The notes under the pieces were generated by a model. It was not told where the DNA came from. It did not search any database and saw only the letters and a list, made by a program, of their open reading frames with translations. Position numbers and translations under genes: made by a program. Below are positions 20,901 through 32,530 of a stretch of DNA of 64,000 nucleotides, one piece after another (positions within the stretch are counted from its first letter, which is position 1; each line of letters opens with the position of its first letter). Origin of the DNA: Skeletonema tropicum (lineage: Eukaryota; Bacillariophyta; Thalassiosirophyceae; Thalassiosirales; Thalassiosiraceae); the NCBI GenBank assembly GCA_037178625.1, contig CM074130.1, forward strand, positions 3,782,001 to 3,846,000, given 5' to 3'.

Positions 20901-22652
20901 AGGACATGCTGCCAGTGCTTTCAAAATTGAAGATTTTTCCTTTTTTGTCGCTGGCTCGTTCACAGCTGCTGTCTTGTCATCATTTTCAGTGCTGCTAGGT
21001 TGCTCAGGAGGCATGTACACTGCCATTTCGTTCTTGTAACGTAACTTGTCCTCCTTCGCCTGCTCCTCCCACACTACCTTGTCTTTGGCATCAAGTTTTT
21101 TGAACTCTGCAGACATGAGTTTTGTCTAGATACAATTTCAAGAAGAATCAAAAGGAATTAGAACATAAAAATCACAAGTCAAGTCATCATACAACATGTT
21201 CACCACAACACTCACAATATCACCAGCTTTAGTTTCAGGATTGGCAGCCTTAAATTCATTTCGTTTGGCAATTTGGTACATGTTCCATGCCGACTTTGGT
21301 TTTTTCGGTGCATTGGGATCTCGCTTCTTCTTTGATGGTGCAGCTTCGGCCTTGTTGGTTGAATCATCTTTCTTGGGTGTTTCTGTCTCGGGCGTGGGCT
21401 CCTCGTCAATGAAAATGACATCAGGTTGATCTTTGGAAGATTCCTTGTCCTTTTCATCAGTCTTATTTTCTATATCACATTCTACTGCATCCATTGTCTC
21501 TTCTGTGCACTCAACTTCACCTACGGGAGGTTCCAACAAGGAATCATCCTTCTCTAATGATGTAGCATTGTCTGATTCGATTGCAGCGGGCGTTTCTGGA
21601 TCATCCATGGCAACTGTAGCATCATCGTCACTTTCACTAATCTCCTCCACTCTTCCCTTTGATAAGTCTACTACCGAATCTTTTCCATCGTTGTCCGCAG
21701 TTGTTGGAGAAGAGTTCGCCTCCTCAACTTCAGTGACAACCTCATCAGTTTTTGGAGTTTTCTTGGCATCGATAGTAGCATCCTTGCCACTCTCCAAAGG
21801 GGCAACTTCCATCACTTTCTTTTCAACGGTGGGAGCACTTTTAGTAGTGACACGGTTTCTTCGACCAGCACTCATGTTCCGTGACACATATGCCAAAGCA
21901 TCCATAGGAGAATCATCCAAATCCTCCAAGTTGATCATGTCGACAGTAGACGTTGGTGTTGCCTTTGCCCTCTTTTTCGCTACAGGGCTCTTTGGAGGTT
22001 GCTTAGTCTTTGGCTTGGACTTGGCCTTTGTTTTTGATTTGCTCTTCTTGGCAGTGCTACCGCTCTCGGCCGTTACCTTTGCTGCATCCTCAACAAGTGT
22101 AATATCCCCGCTCGGTTCAGCTAAAGATGTGTCAACCCCCTTCTCAGACTGTTTGTCGTCTTTCTTCTTCTTCTGCGTAATAGTAGCACTAGACTTAATA
22201 GTGCCCTTCTTGGCCTTCACAGTCCCTGCCTTACCAAAAAAATGCGTCATAGTCCTCATTGGCACCTTAGCCTTGCTACGTTTTATGCTCTTCTTCGGGG
22301 TGCTGCTCTCCTCTACGGCCACGGGCGTTGCGACGGCGACCTTCTTTTTAGATTTGCCCTTCGATGGCTCTGGAGTATGACTTGAAGGCGGTACATTGCC
22401 TGTGTTGCCACCTCCTGCAGTGGGGGATGTGGTCACCTTACGGTCGGTACGGGGTGTGACCATGGGAGCCTTTTTGTGTGGCGGCATTGGGCTTACAGCT
22501 GGTTGGTCTTCTTCGCCTTGCTGGCTGAGCTCTTCGGCAGTTTCATGTTGCTCCACTGGACACTCTTCTGGGGCGGCAGAGAGGTGAGATGCGTCGATGA
22601 CTGCTGTGGCATTGTTGGAAGGGTCTATTGCAACGATCCCGCTGGATGGCAT
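17979..22652 (-). CDS. CHAF1A: CAF-1 large subunit with two HMG boxes, six exons
   Basis: CAF-1 deposits H3-H4 on newly replicated DNA through PCNA. Exons are 22652-21216, 21125-19757, 19663-19504, 19420-18661, 18543-18358 and 18287-17979; they sum to 4221 nt with every junction in frame (1406 aa). The order is an acidic/Lys-rich disordered N-terminus with MTHFFGK (PIP-like); HMG box 1 (~443-510, KRDPNAPKKPKSAWNMY); the KER charged helix (~797-873) ending in KARMMSFFSK, like the second PCNA motif of human p150; KFLGFHEDVRPPYHGTWSK (~970); DYEVDSEAEWEEGD plus acidic region (~1000); the winged-helix domain ending WEVKPDLLKTLGL (~1150-1240); and HMG box 2 (~1266-1335, KKDPNAPKKPKSSFMYF). HMG boxes are not part of the standard subunit. 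A separate HMGB gene at 18543-17979 is the alternative, but the phase-0 splice from the WHD exon (donor at 18660) fits one gene. Confidence 0.87.
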
Positions 22653-23520
22653 GGTGAATGTGAAACTAAAAAATACTGAAAGGTGAAGTGTCGGATTGGT
22701 TTCAGATGAATATGGATAAATTGATGTCTACCGCAGTCTTCTTCAATTATGATACTAATGGGATGACAATGGGTGGGCAGTGATTATGCTTTTGGCTCGG
22801 TAAGTAGGCAACAACTAGTGTACTTCAGATCAGCACAGGTTTACTTATGTTTCATGACATGTCATCATCTTCATCTTCATCTCATATCATCATTGTTGGT
22901 TTTTGGCGCATGAATTTCAAAATCAGAAAAACAAAAACTCTGAAAGAAAGGTGACTTTCGTTACAATTAGCCTGACAAACACCTTTATGTGGCAACATCG
23001 TTTCAATAAACTACTCATGTGTCAAATTCTCATGTCCGAAGACGTGACAAATAAAAGCGTCGCTCATACTTTTGTGACAGGCCATGCCAACATGACTCTA
23101 AGAAGGTTCTGCACGTCATGAAGCTCACTACTTCTCCTCTAGCAGTATGGGCGAATTCTCGATGCGGGGGGACCCATTGAAAGACAAGATGATGAGACAT
23201 GACAACTTGAAAATCTTCAATCTTGCGCAAGAAAAATTTATACACATAAGAAGTTGAGTGACACGCTATAATAAAAGGGTATGGATACATATGGGCTTAC
23301 CGGAAGAAGCAAATAAACTTATAGTCTCTACGTCAACAGAATGCGTCTAAACAGCACTTCGTGAACTCAAAAATATAGTAACAATAGCGAAAAATGACTA
23401 ATTAGGAACTGCCAATAGATTCAGTGTAAACATGCGAATGCGACACTACAACTCGTAAATGACAAAATGTAATGATATAGATTTTAACCCTAAAAAGCAC
23501 ATCTCACATAGTCACAATAT
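22653..23520. other. CAF-1 upstream region and spacer
   Basis: There is no gene. TTTGGCGC at 22902-22909 matches the E2F/DP consensus and lies about 250 bp upstream of the CAF-1 start, fitting an S-phase gene. The remainder up to the satellite array shows nothing I recognise. Confidence 0.5.
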
Positions 23521-24624
23521 AAGCTGGAGCCGCTACTAGTGACTCGTTATAGTTGGTGGCTATGATTAAGAAGAGTTTCAACACTGCTGAGGAAGATAGC
23601 GAACATAGAAGCGACGCTAAATCGTCGTAGCTGATCTGAGAGGTCCAATTGGGGCTGGGCTGGACCGATGCACCACTCTGAACCAAATCGTATTTATCGC
23701 CGTCAGTATGGGCATGAGCGGCTCCTCTAGTGACCCGTTACAGTCGGCGGTGATACTATGCAAGCTCATTGGTACTGCCCAGACGACTAGCGTCCGTAGA
23801 AGCGATGCTACATCGTCATAGGTGATGTGAGGGGTCCAATTGCGGCTGGCCAGCAGCACCACTCTGAATCATATCGTATCTATCGCCGTCGGTATGGGCA
23901 TGAGCGGCTTCTGACGGCCCGTTACAGTCGGCGATGATACTATGAAAGCTCATTTGTACTGCCCAGACGACTAGCATCTGTAGAAGCGATGCTACATCGT
24001 CGTAGCTGATCTGAGAGATCCAGTGTGGGCTTGCCAGCAGCAACACACCACAATGAACCAAATCGCACCACTCTGATCCAAATCGTATCTATCGTCATCA
24101 GTATGGGCATGAGCGTCTTCTAGTGGCCCATTACAGTCGGCGGTGATACTATGCAAGCTCATTTATACTGCCCAGACGACTAGCGTCCGTAGAAGCGATG
24201 CCACATCGTCGTAGCTGATCTGAGAGGTCCAATTGCGGCTGGCCAGCAGCACCACTCTGAATCATATCGTATCTATCGCCGTCGGTATGGGCATGAGCGG
24301 CTTCTGGCGGCCCGTTACAGTCGGCGGTGATCCTTCGCAAGCTCATTTGTACTGCCCAGACATCTAGCGTCCGCAGAAGCGATGCTACATCGTCGTAGCT
24401 GATCTGAGAGATCCAGTGTGGTCTAGACCGACGCACCACTCTGAACCAAATCGTATCTATCGCCGTCAGTATGGGCATGAGCGGCTTCTAGTGGCCCATT
24501 ACAGTCGGCGGTGAAGCTTTGCAAGCTCATTTGTACTGCCCAGACGACTAGCGTCCGCAGAAGCGATGCAACATCGTCATAGCTGATCTGGATTATACTC
24601 GTGTAGATATCTAATCTGATTAAT

Positions 24625-24656
24625 TTTGTATTTATTTATTTATTTATTTATTTATT
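24625..24656. repeat. (TTTA)n microsatellite inside the satellite
   Basis: An AT-rich insert of about 70 bp (about 24588-24656) interrupts one satellite unit and ends in about seven tandem TATT/TTTA tetramers. The normal unit resumes at TAGCTCATTTGTACTGCCC. Confidence 0.85.
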
Positions 24657-26589
24657 AGCTCATTTGTACTGCCCAGAAGACTGGCGTCCGCAGAAGCGAT
24701 GCCACAGTCTCGTAGCTGATCTGAGAGATCCAGTGTGGGCTGGCCAGCAGCACCACTCTGATCCAAATCGTATCTATTGTCATCAGTATGGACATGAGCC
24801 GCTTCTCTAGTGGCCCATTACAGTCGGCGGTGATGCTATGCAAACTCATTTGTACTGCCCAGACGACTAGCATCTGCAGAAGCGATGCCACATCGTCGTA
24901 GCTGATCTGAGAGGACCAGTGTGGGCTGGTCAGCAGCACCACTCTGAACCAAATCGTAACTATCGCCGTCGGTATGGGCATGAGCGGCTTCTAGTGGCCC
25001 ATTACAGTCGGCGGTGATGCTTTGCAAGCTCATTTGTACTGCCCAGACGACTAGCATCTGCAGAAGCGATGCTACATCGTCATAGCTGATCTGAGAGGTC
25101 TAATTGCGGCTGGCCAGCAGCACCACTCTGAACCAAATCGTATCTAGAAGCGATGCTAAATCGTCGTAGCTGATCTGAGAGGTCCAATTGCGGCTGGCCA
25201 GCAGCAGCACCACTCTGAACCAAATCGTATCTATCGTCATCAGTATGGGCATGAGCGGCTTCTAGTGGCCCATTACAGTCGGCGGGGATACTTCGCAAAC
25301 TCATTTGTACTGCCCAGACGACTAGCGTCCGTAGAAGCGATGCTACATCGTCATAGCTGATCTGAGAGATCCAGTGTGGGCTGGTCAGCAGCACCACTCT
25401 GAACCAAATCGTATCTATCGCCGTCAGTATGGGCATGAGCGGCTTCTTGCGGCCCATTACAGTCGGCGGCGATGCTATGCAAACTCATTTGTACTGCCCA
25501 GAAGACTAGCATCTGCAGAAGCGATGCCACATCGTCGTAGCTGATCTGAGAGGACCAGTGTGGGCTGGTCAGCAGCACCACTCTGAACCAAATCGTAACT
25601 ATCGCCGTCGGTATGGGCATGAGCGGCTTCTAGTGACCCATTACAGTCGACAATGATACAATGCAAGCTCACTTGTACTGCCCAGAAGACTGGCGTCCGC
25701 AGAAGCGATGCCACATCGTCGTAGCTGATCTGAGAGATCCAGTGTGGGCTGGCCAGCAGCACCACTCTGATCCAAATCGTATCTATCGCCGTCAGTATAG
25801 GCATGATCCGCTTCTCTAGAGTGACCCATTACAGGCGACGGTGATGCTATGCAAGCTCATTAATACTGCCTAAACGACTAGCGTCCGTAGTAGCGATGCC
25901 ACATCGTCATAGCTGATGATTGAGGTCCAATTGCGGCTGGCCAGCAGCACCACTCTGAATCATATCGTATCTATCGCCGTCAGTATGGTTTATGAGCGGC
26001 TTCTGGCGGCCCGTTACAGTCGGCGGTGATACTATGCAAGCTTATTTGTACTGCCCAGACGACTAGCGTCCGCAGAAGCGATGCTACATCGTCGTAGCTG
26101 ATCTGAGAGATCCAGTGTGGGCTTGCCAGCAGCAACACACCACAATGAACCAAATGTATTTATCGCCGTCAGTATGGGCATGACGGCTTCTGGCGGCCCA
26201 TTACAGTCGGCGGTGACACTATGCAACCTCATTTGTACTGCCCAGACGACTAGCGTCCGTAGTAGCGATGTTACATCGTCGTAGCTGATCTGAGAGGTCC
26301 AATTGCGGCTAGCCATCATCACCACAATAAACCAAATCATATCTAACGCCGTCGGTATGGGCATGAGCCGCTTCTGATGGCCCACTACAGTCGGCGGTGA
26401 TACTATGCAAGCTCATTTGTACTGCCCCAGATGACTAGCGTCCGTAGAAGCGATGCTACATCGTCGTAGCTGATCTGAGATGTCTAATTGCGTCTGGCCA
26501 GCAGCAGCACCTCAATAAACCAAATCGTATCTATCGCCGTCGGTATGGGCATGAGCCGCTTCTTGCGGCCCGTCACAGTCGGCGGTGAT

Positions 26590-28026
26590 ACTATGCAAGC
26601 TCATTTATACTGCCCAGACGACTAGCATCTGCAGAAGCGATGCTACATCGTCGTAGCTGATCTGAGAGGACTAGTGTGGGCTGGCCAGCAGCACCACTCT
26701 GAACCAAATCGTATCTATCGCCGTCAGTATGGGCATGAGCGGCTTCTAGTGGCCTGTTACAGTCGGCGGTGATGCTGTGCAAGCTCATTTGTACTGCCCA
26801 GACGACTAGCGTCCGCAGAAGCGATTCTACATTGTCGTAGCTGATCTGAGAGGACCAGTGTCGGCTGGCCAGCAGCACCACTCTGAACCAAATCGTATCT
26901 ATCGCCGTCGGTATGGGCATGAGCGGCTTCTAGTGGCCCCTCACAATCGGCGGTGACACGATGCAAGCTCATTTGTACTGCCCAGAAGACTAACGTCCGT
27001 AGAACTGATCTGAGAGGTCCAATTGCGGCTGGCCAGCAGCACCACGCTGAACCAAATCGTATCTATCGCCGTCAGTATAAGCATGAGCGGCTTCTAGTGG
27101 GCCATTACATTCGGCGGTGATGCTATGCAAGCTCATTGGTACTGCCCAGACGACTAGCGTCCGTAGAAGCGATGCTACATCGTCGTAGCTGACCTGAGAG
27201 GTCCAATTGCGGCTGGCCAGCAGCACCACTCTGAACCAAATCGTATCTATCGCCGTTAGTATGGGCATGAGCGGCTTGTAGTGGCCCATTACAGTCGGCG
27301 ATGATACTATGCAAGCTCATTTATACTGCCCAGACGACTAGCATCTGCAGAAGCGATGCTACATCGTCGTAGCTGATCTGAGAGGACCAGTGTGGGCTGG
27401 CCAGCAGCACCACTCTGAACCAAATCGTATCTATCGCCGTCAGTATGGGCATGAGCGGCTTCTAGTGGCCTGTTACAGTCGGCGGTGATGCTATGCAAGC
27501 TCATTTGTACTGCCTAGACGACTAGCGTCCGCAGAAGCGATTCTACATTGTCGTAGCTGATCTGAGAGGACCAGTGTCGGCTGGCCAGCAGCACCAATCT
27601 GAACCAAATCGTATCTATCGCCGTCGGTATGGGCATGAGCGGCTTCTAGTGGCCCCTCACAATCGGCGGTGACACGATGCAAGCTCATTTGTACTGCCCA
27701 GAAGACTAACGTCCGTAGAACTGATCTGAGAGGTCCAATTGCGGCTGGCCAGCAGCACCACGCTGAACCAAATCGTATCTATCGCCGTCAGTATAAGCAT
27801 GAGCGGCTTCTAGTGGGCCATTACATTCGGCGGTGATGCTATGCAAGCTCATTGGTACTGCCCAGACGACTAGCGTCCGTAGAAGCGATGCTACATCGTC
27901 GTAGCTGACCTGAGAGGTCCAATTGCGGCTGGCCAGCAGCACCACTCTGAACCAAATCGTATCTATCGCCGTTAGTATGGGCATGAGCGGCTTGTAGTGG
28001 CCCATTACAGTCGGCGATGATACTAT
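26590..28026. repeat. 716-bp higher-order duplication within the satellite
   Basis: Segments of about 26590-27305 and 27306-28026 are nearly identical over four consecutive units, including the same 20-bp deletion after CGTCCGTAGAACTGATCTG (26996 and 27712). The period is 716 = 4 x 184 - 20. This indicates a recent block duplication, for example by unequal exchange. Confidence 0.85.
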
Positions 28027-29112
28027 GCAAGCTCATTTATACTGCTCAGGCAACTAGAGTCCGCAGAAGCGATGCTACATCGTCGTAGCTGATCTGAGAG
28101 GTCGAGTGTGGGCTTGCCAGCAGCACCACTCTGAACCAAATCGTATCTATCGCCGTCAGTATGGGCATGAGCCGCTTCTTGAGTGGCCCATTACAGTCGG
28201 CGGTGATGCTATGCAAGCTCATTTGTACTGCCCAGACAGACTAGCGTCCGCAGAAGCGATGCCACATCGTCGTAGCTGATCTGAGAGGTCCGAGTGTGGG
28301 CTTGCCAGCAGCACCACTCTGAACCAAATCGTATCTATCGCCGTCAGTAGTGGGCATGAGCGGCTTTCTAGGGGCCCATTACAGTCGGCGGTGATACTAT
28401 GCAAGCTCATTTGTATTGCCCAGACGACTAGCGTCCGCAGAAGCGATGCTACATCGTCGTAGCTGATCTGAGAGGTCCTATTGCGGCTGGCCAGCAGCAC
28501 CACAATGAACCAAATCGTATCTATCGCCGTCAGTATGGGCATGAGCGGCTTCTGGCGGCCCGTTACTGTCGGCGGCGATGCTATGCAAGCTCATTTGTAC
28601 TGCCCAGACGACTAGCATCTGTAGATGCGATGCTACATCGTCGTAGCTGATCTGAGAGATCCAGTGTGGGCTGGCCAGCAGCACCACAATGAACCAAATC
28701 GTATCTATCGCCGTCGGTATGGGCATGAGCGGTTTCTGGCGGCCCGTTACAGTCGGCGATGATACTATGCAAGCTCATTTGTACTGCCCAGACGACTAGC
28801 GTCCGTAGTAGCGATGCAACATCGTCGTAGCTGATCTGAGAGGTCTAATTGCGGCTGGCCAGCAGCACCACTCTGAACCAAATCGTAACTATCGCCGTCG
28901 GTATGGGCATGAGCGGCTTGTAGTGGCCCATTACAGTCGGCGGTGATGCTTTGCAAGCTCATTTGTACTGCCCAGACGACTAGCATCTGCAGAAGCGATG
29001 CTACATCGTCATAGCTGATCTGAGAGGTCTAATTGCGGCTGGCCAGCAGCACCACTCTGAATCCAAATCGTATCTATCGCCGTCAGTAATGGGCATGAGC
29101 CGCTTACTAGTG

Positions 29113-29884
29113 GAAGAAATCACATTCAACTGCTCTTTTGTTCAAAACTTCAAGCAAGTTTCTCTTTTTGTTCCTTGAGTAACATTATCTCAATGCATCT
29201 CATTGCTCATTGCTTATGCCCATGAAATAATTTGTTTAGTTGAAAAATTGATATTTTCGTCCCATCTTCAATGGACTCCCAGAAAAGAGGAAGAAGGTAC
29301 CCGAGTGAGTTCGCAAAAATGAGAACCACAGGCTTCCGCCAATAGACCTAATACTTAAGTGCAAGCGTTGCCCATACAGATTTCATGTTTTGATGCGAGC
29401 TACGAGCTACTATCTCGTAGTCGGCATGTAGGTCCCACCTGCATTGGCCAGCAGCGTTACATTCTACTTCATCAAAGCTTTCGTCGTGATTATGCGTCTG
29501 AGCTGCTTCTGTGGTACATTACTTATAATTTGTGTCGATACTATAGGAGCACACTAGCACTGCTCATATTAGGATTGCGCTGATTCGTTTGTACTTCGTA
29601 GCCTAATCGGAGAGGTTTCATTTGGACTAAAATTTGATGACATCAACTCTTTCACTCAATACCACATCGTACCTATTGTTGCCAATACTAATATGTGCTT
29701 GAGTTGCCTGTATTGGCTCAATATACTAGCAAAAGCGGTGGTTGGATGCGCCGCATTGAGCGCTACATTCTTTCTTAGAAAGTGAGTCTTAGTTTGATTA
29801 TTTAGTTTGTCTAAAATCAATGATGATTTGATTTCATTTCACCTCACTCTAACTAAAATTCATATTCTTCATTCTTGCAGTGTT
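29113..29884. other. Spacer with a decayed satellite-like segment
   Basis: There is no gene. Positions about 29390-29720 echo the satellite unit at low identity and in the same order: TGGCCAGCAGC near 29444, TGAGCTGCTTCTGTGG near 29499, CATTACTTATAA, a CGATACTAT string, CTCGTAG near 29413, and ACCACATCGTACCTATTGTTGCC near 29661. This suggests an old, no longer homogenised edge of the array. Confidence 0.5.
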
Positions 29885-32080
29885 TCATTTCAGCTGAACA
29901 AAACTTCCATTCACACGAAGTCTGTTGATAGCACCTGCAATTTCAAAAGTCCTCGGTCGAGCCAATGATCCATCAAACTCTCCATTAGTTAATGCCTCTA
30001 GCCCTTCGTGATCTAGCAATGCGTTCAACTGTGTAAGCACTTGGAATATTGTCATCTTACTACCAGTTTCAAGAGCAGTCAACCGCTGCAAAGCCAATGC
30101 GATAGAGTTTGTTTGCTCTTTGCTCACAATCTGTTCCAATCCTGACAAATCAAGCTCAACATCTCCATACGCAATCAACGCTTTTGTTCTAACTGTAATT
30201 TTTCCATTGTTAGGATTGAATGCAGTACCGACTGGACATCGCGGTGTCACGTTTCCAAACGAAGCCCTTGACGCTGCCAATGCACCATTATTCGTTGCTC
30301 GCGAAGATGCAATTTGTTTTGCACGAGTAGTCACATCGTAACAAGAGTAAGAATCCATTAGTATAGGTTGTGTCCGCAACATCGAAGAAATCACCACACG
30401 AGCCAACGACAAGGATAACACTGATTCCTTGTTTCGAAAGTGTTTTGACTTTGTAAAGAAATGGAGTGATCGGCTCCTTTTCTTTGTGTACAAGTTCCAT
30501 CATTTTATCATCTCTGATCATGAAATTTGTAGCACATGTATCTTCATCTATGAGAAGTGTCTTCGCTCCCATTTCAAGTGCCTACCAATGAAAAGGAAAA
30601 ATATTTGTTCACGTTGAAGTTCCTTGAAAATACTGATGCCAACCAATCAATAGTAATATCTCACCTCCATAATGTTAGTCGCTTGGCTAGTACTCCCACT
30701 CGCATCAGGGGAGGCGAAGCAATCCGTCTTTTTTCCAAATGGCAAGTCGCTAATAAACGGGCTAATATTAACTTCACTGACATTTCTTCCATCCTCTGAC
30801 CTAATCTTGACTGCAGTAGAAGAACAAACACAAAACTCTCTGCCGTCTCCGGGTATTTTCTGAAACAAAAATAGAAGAGATTGTTAAGCGCAATAAACCT
30901 CAACCAAATTGCAAAGTTTGCATACACGCTCTTACATTGTACATTCCTACTTGCAACGCCGACAGCAGTGTACTCTTTCCATGAAATCCACCCCCGACGA
31001 TTAAAGTGATACCCTTTCGGATACCAATACCAGCAAGAGTCTTTCCCATGTTGGGTAAATCGAAACTAACTCTCAGAGTGTCAGGAGAATGAAATCGGAC
31101 TAATTTTGAATTTTCACCATCTTTCATAGTATCATTCATAGGTCGATCATCAGCTCCACTCATTCTAGGCAAAATTGCTCCATCTGGCACAAACGCAACT
31201 AATCCTCGAATTTCCAAGTTTGATCTGACCCATTCCTGATCTTCCACATTGAGAACATGACGTGTGACAACATTAGCATCCAACGATGTGTAAATGAGAG
31301 ACTTTTGTACAAGTTGGGGAAGTGTTTGATCAAATATTTGAACTGCCTTGTATCCAAGGATACTTCGACCGCGTGCAGGGAGATTTACAGTAAATTGAGC
31401 ACAAATATCTCCGTTTGGCAGGATCCTCACAGCACTTTGTTCAATCACATGTTGAGTGGGCCTCGAAATCTTTCACCGAACCAAAGAAGCAGAAACAGAT
31501 GAGAATGTGTACATCAATGCATTTGACTTCCGCTGCTGCAATATAACACACAAACATATAAACGCATTCATCTAGTATGTCTCACCTCAATATCACCCCC
31601 CTTGGGCCCATTCCAATTGCCTGCCTCTCGCGCCTTTACATCTGCCCCCATATCCTTGCAGTTTTGATAGAATACACGGTTCAAGTAATCACCCAACGCC
31701 ACGCTCCTCACTTTATTCTGATGAGATACTGGAGGGAACTTGGCTGTATCACCCTTGACAATGACGCGACAACGTGTCGGCTTGGCGTACGGATCTCCCT
31801 GGGCTCTGCCAACATATAGAGTGTACCCCTCAATATTATTGACCCATCCGCGAGTAGAAGATTCAATATCGTGATAGGCAGGATATTGCTTCCCGTCTAG
31901 GCGACGTAGCAACTCGACCAAGTCGGAATGTGATCCGCCATTGTCTCCACCTGTCCGGGGCTTGCTGGAATCAAAAGATTGAGAGCCCTGAGAGCCTCTT
32001 CCGCCGGAAGAACTACCATAATAGCCACCGCCACGACCTCCACGACCACGTCCGCGCCCTCGTCCGCCTCGGTAACTCAT
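29885..32080 (-). CDS. Predicted ABC-class ATPase (PF09818 type) with RGG tail, four exons
   Basis: Exons are 32080-31586, 31469-30936, 30859-30665 and 30581-29885. The first ~35 residues are an RGG/RG stretch (SYRGGRGRGRGRGGRGG), typical of RNA-binding tails. The core matches the bacterial/eukaryotic family of predicted ABC-class ATPases: YVGRAQGDPYAKPTRCRV, NLPARGRSILG, LVAFVPDGAILPRMSG, the P-loop TLIVGGGFHGKSTLL, IPGDGREF, KIRSEDGR, ASGSTSQATNIMEALEMGA, the Walker B-like LLIDEDTCATNFMIRDD, and PITPFLYKVKTL. The substrate and role are unknown; homologues are sometimes mislabelled isopentenyl-diphosphate isomerase. Exons 1-3 are exactly in frame. Exon 4 has one extra base near 30368, between VADT and ILMDSYSCYD, a conserved run. 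The corrected length is 639 aa. Confidence 0.85.
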
Positions 32081-32530
32081 TTTCTATTCAGTGGGTGTAT
32101 TTTGAAGATAAAAAATAGCTACTTCCAACTTTCAATGCTACTGCTGCGCCTTTTTCGTTGAAAAAAAAATTGTGGACGTCGAAGGAGGAGAAAGAGAAAA
32201 TATCATCATGCATCGATGACAGCGCGCGCAGAGCGATAATCAGCGATGCATGAAGCGAACAGTCGAGTCGACAATGCAAGAAAAAGAGCGAGGCGGGCCG
32301 CCCGCCAGAGCAAGACGGTAAGGCCACCTGAGTCGATGGAGTTTGCTGTCAAAAGGTTGTCAATCTAGTTAAATCCAACTTGATGCTCTAATTATTGCTT
32401 AAAAGTATGCTTGCGAGTTCAAGGAGAAGCACCACTTGCAAGGCAAGCCTACGCTGACGCTTGCGTGAGAAGCTTTTTGGCCTGGATGCAAGTAACAATT
32501 CATCGAGCTCTAGTCGAGGATCATTTTAGT
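32081..32530. other. Upstream region of the ABC-class ATPase gene
   Basis: This 450-bp spacer lies between the ATPase start codon and the end of the acidic MORN gene. It contains a GC-rich patch (about 32285-32320) and no gene I can support. Confidence 0.5.

Larger units (their letters stand above)
23521..29112. repeat. Satellite array, ~184-bp unit, about 30 copies
   Basis: About 5.6 kb of head-to-tail units is recognisable by recurring blocks: CAAGCTCATTTGTACTGCCC, AGAAGCGATGCTACATCGTC, GGCTGGCCAGCAGCACCAC and CAAATCGTATCTATCGCCGT. The period is about 184 bp (for example unit starts offset 27320/27504/27688). Units vary by point changes and small indels, and one deletion of about 20 bp recurs. 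Each unit holds a perfect 10-bp palindrome GCTGGCCAGC and a GCTAC...GTAGC foldback. Because 184 is not a multiple of three, minus-strand frames rotate; the many short ORFs are by-products. The first unit (23521-23700) is diverged, as is usual at array edges. Confidence 0.95.

Noticed and set aside
23504..29000. Numerous 60-125-codon minus-strand open frames with similar peptides in the 23.5-29 kb array
   Set aside because: They are translations of the 184-bp satellite. The unit is not a multiple of three, frames rotate between units, and no start context or splice pattern makes a consistent protein.
23521..29112. Repeat array as CRISPR
   Set aside because: Units are long, contiguous and diverged, with no short identical repeats separated by unique spacers; the context is eukaryotic.
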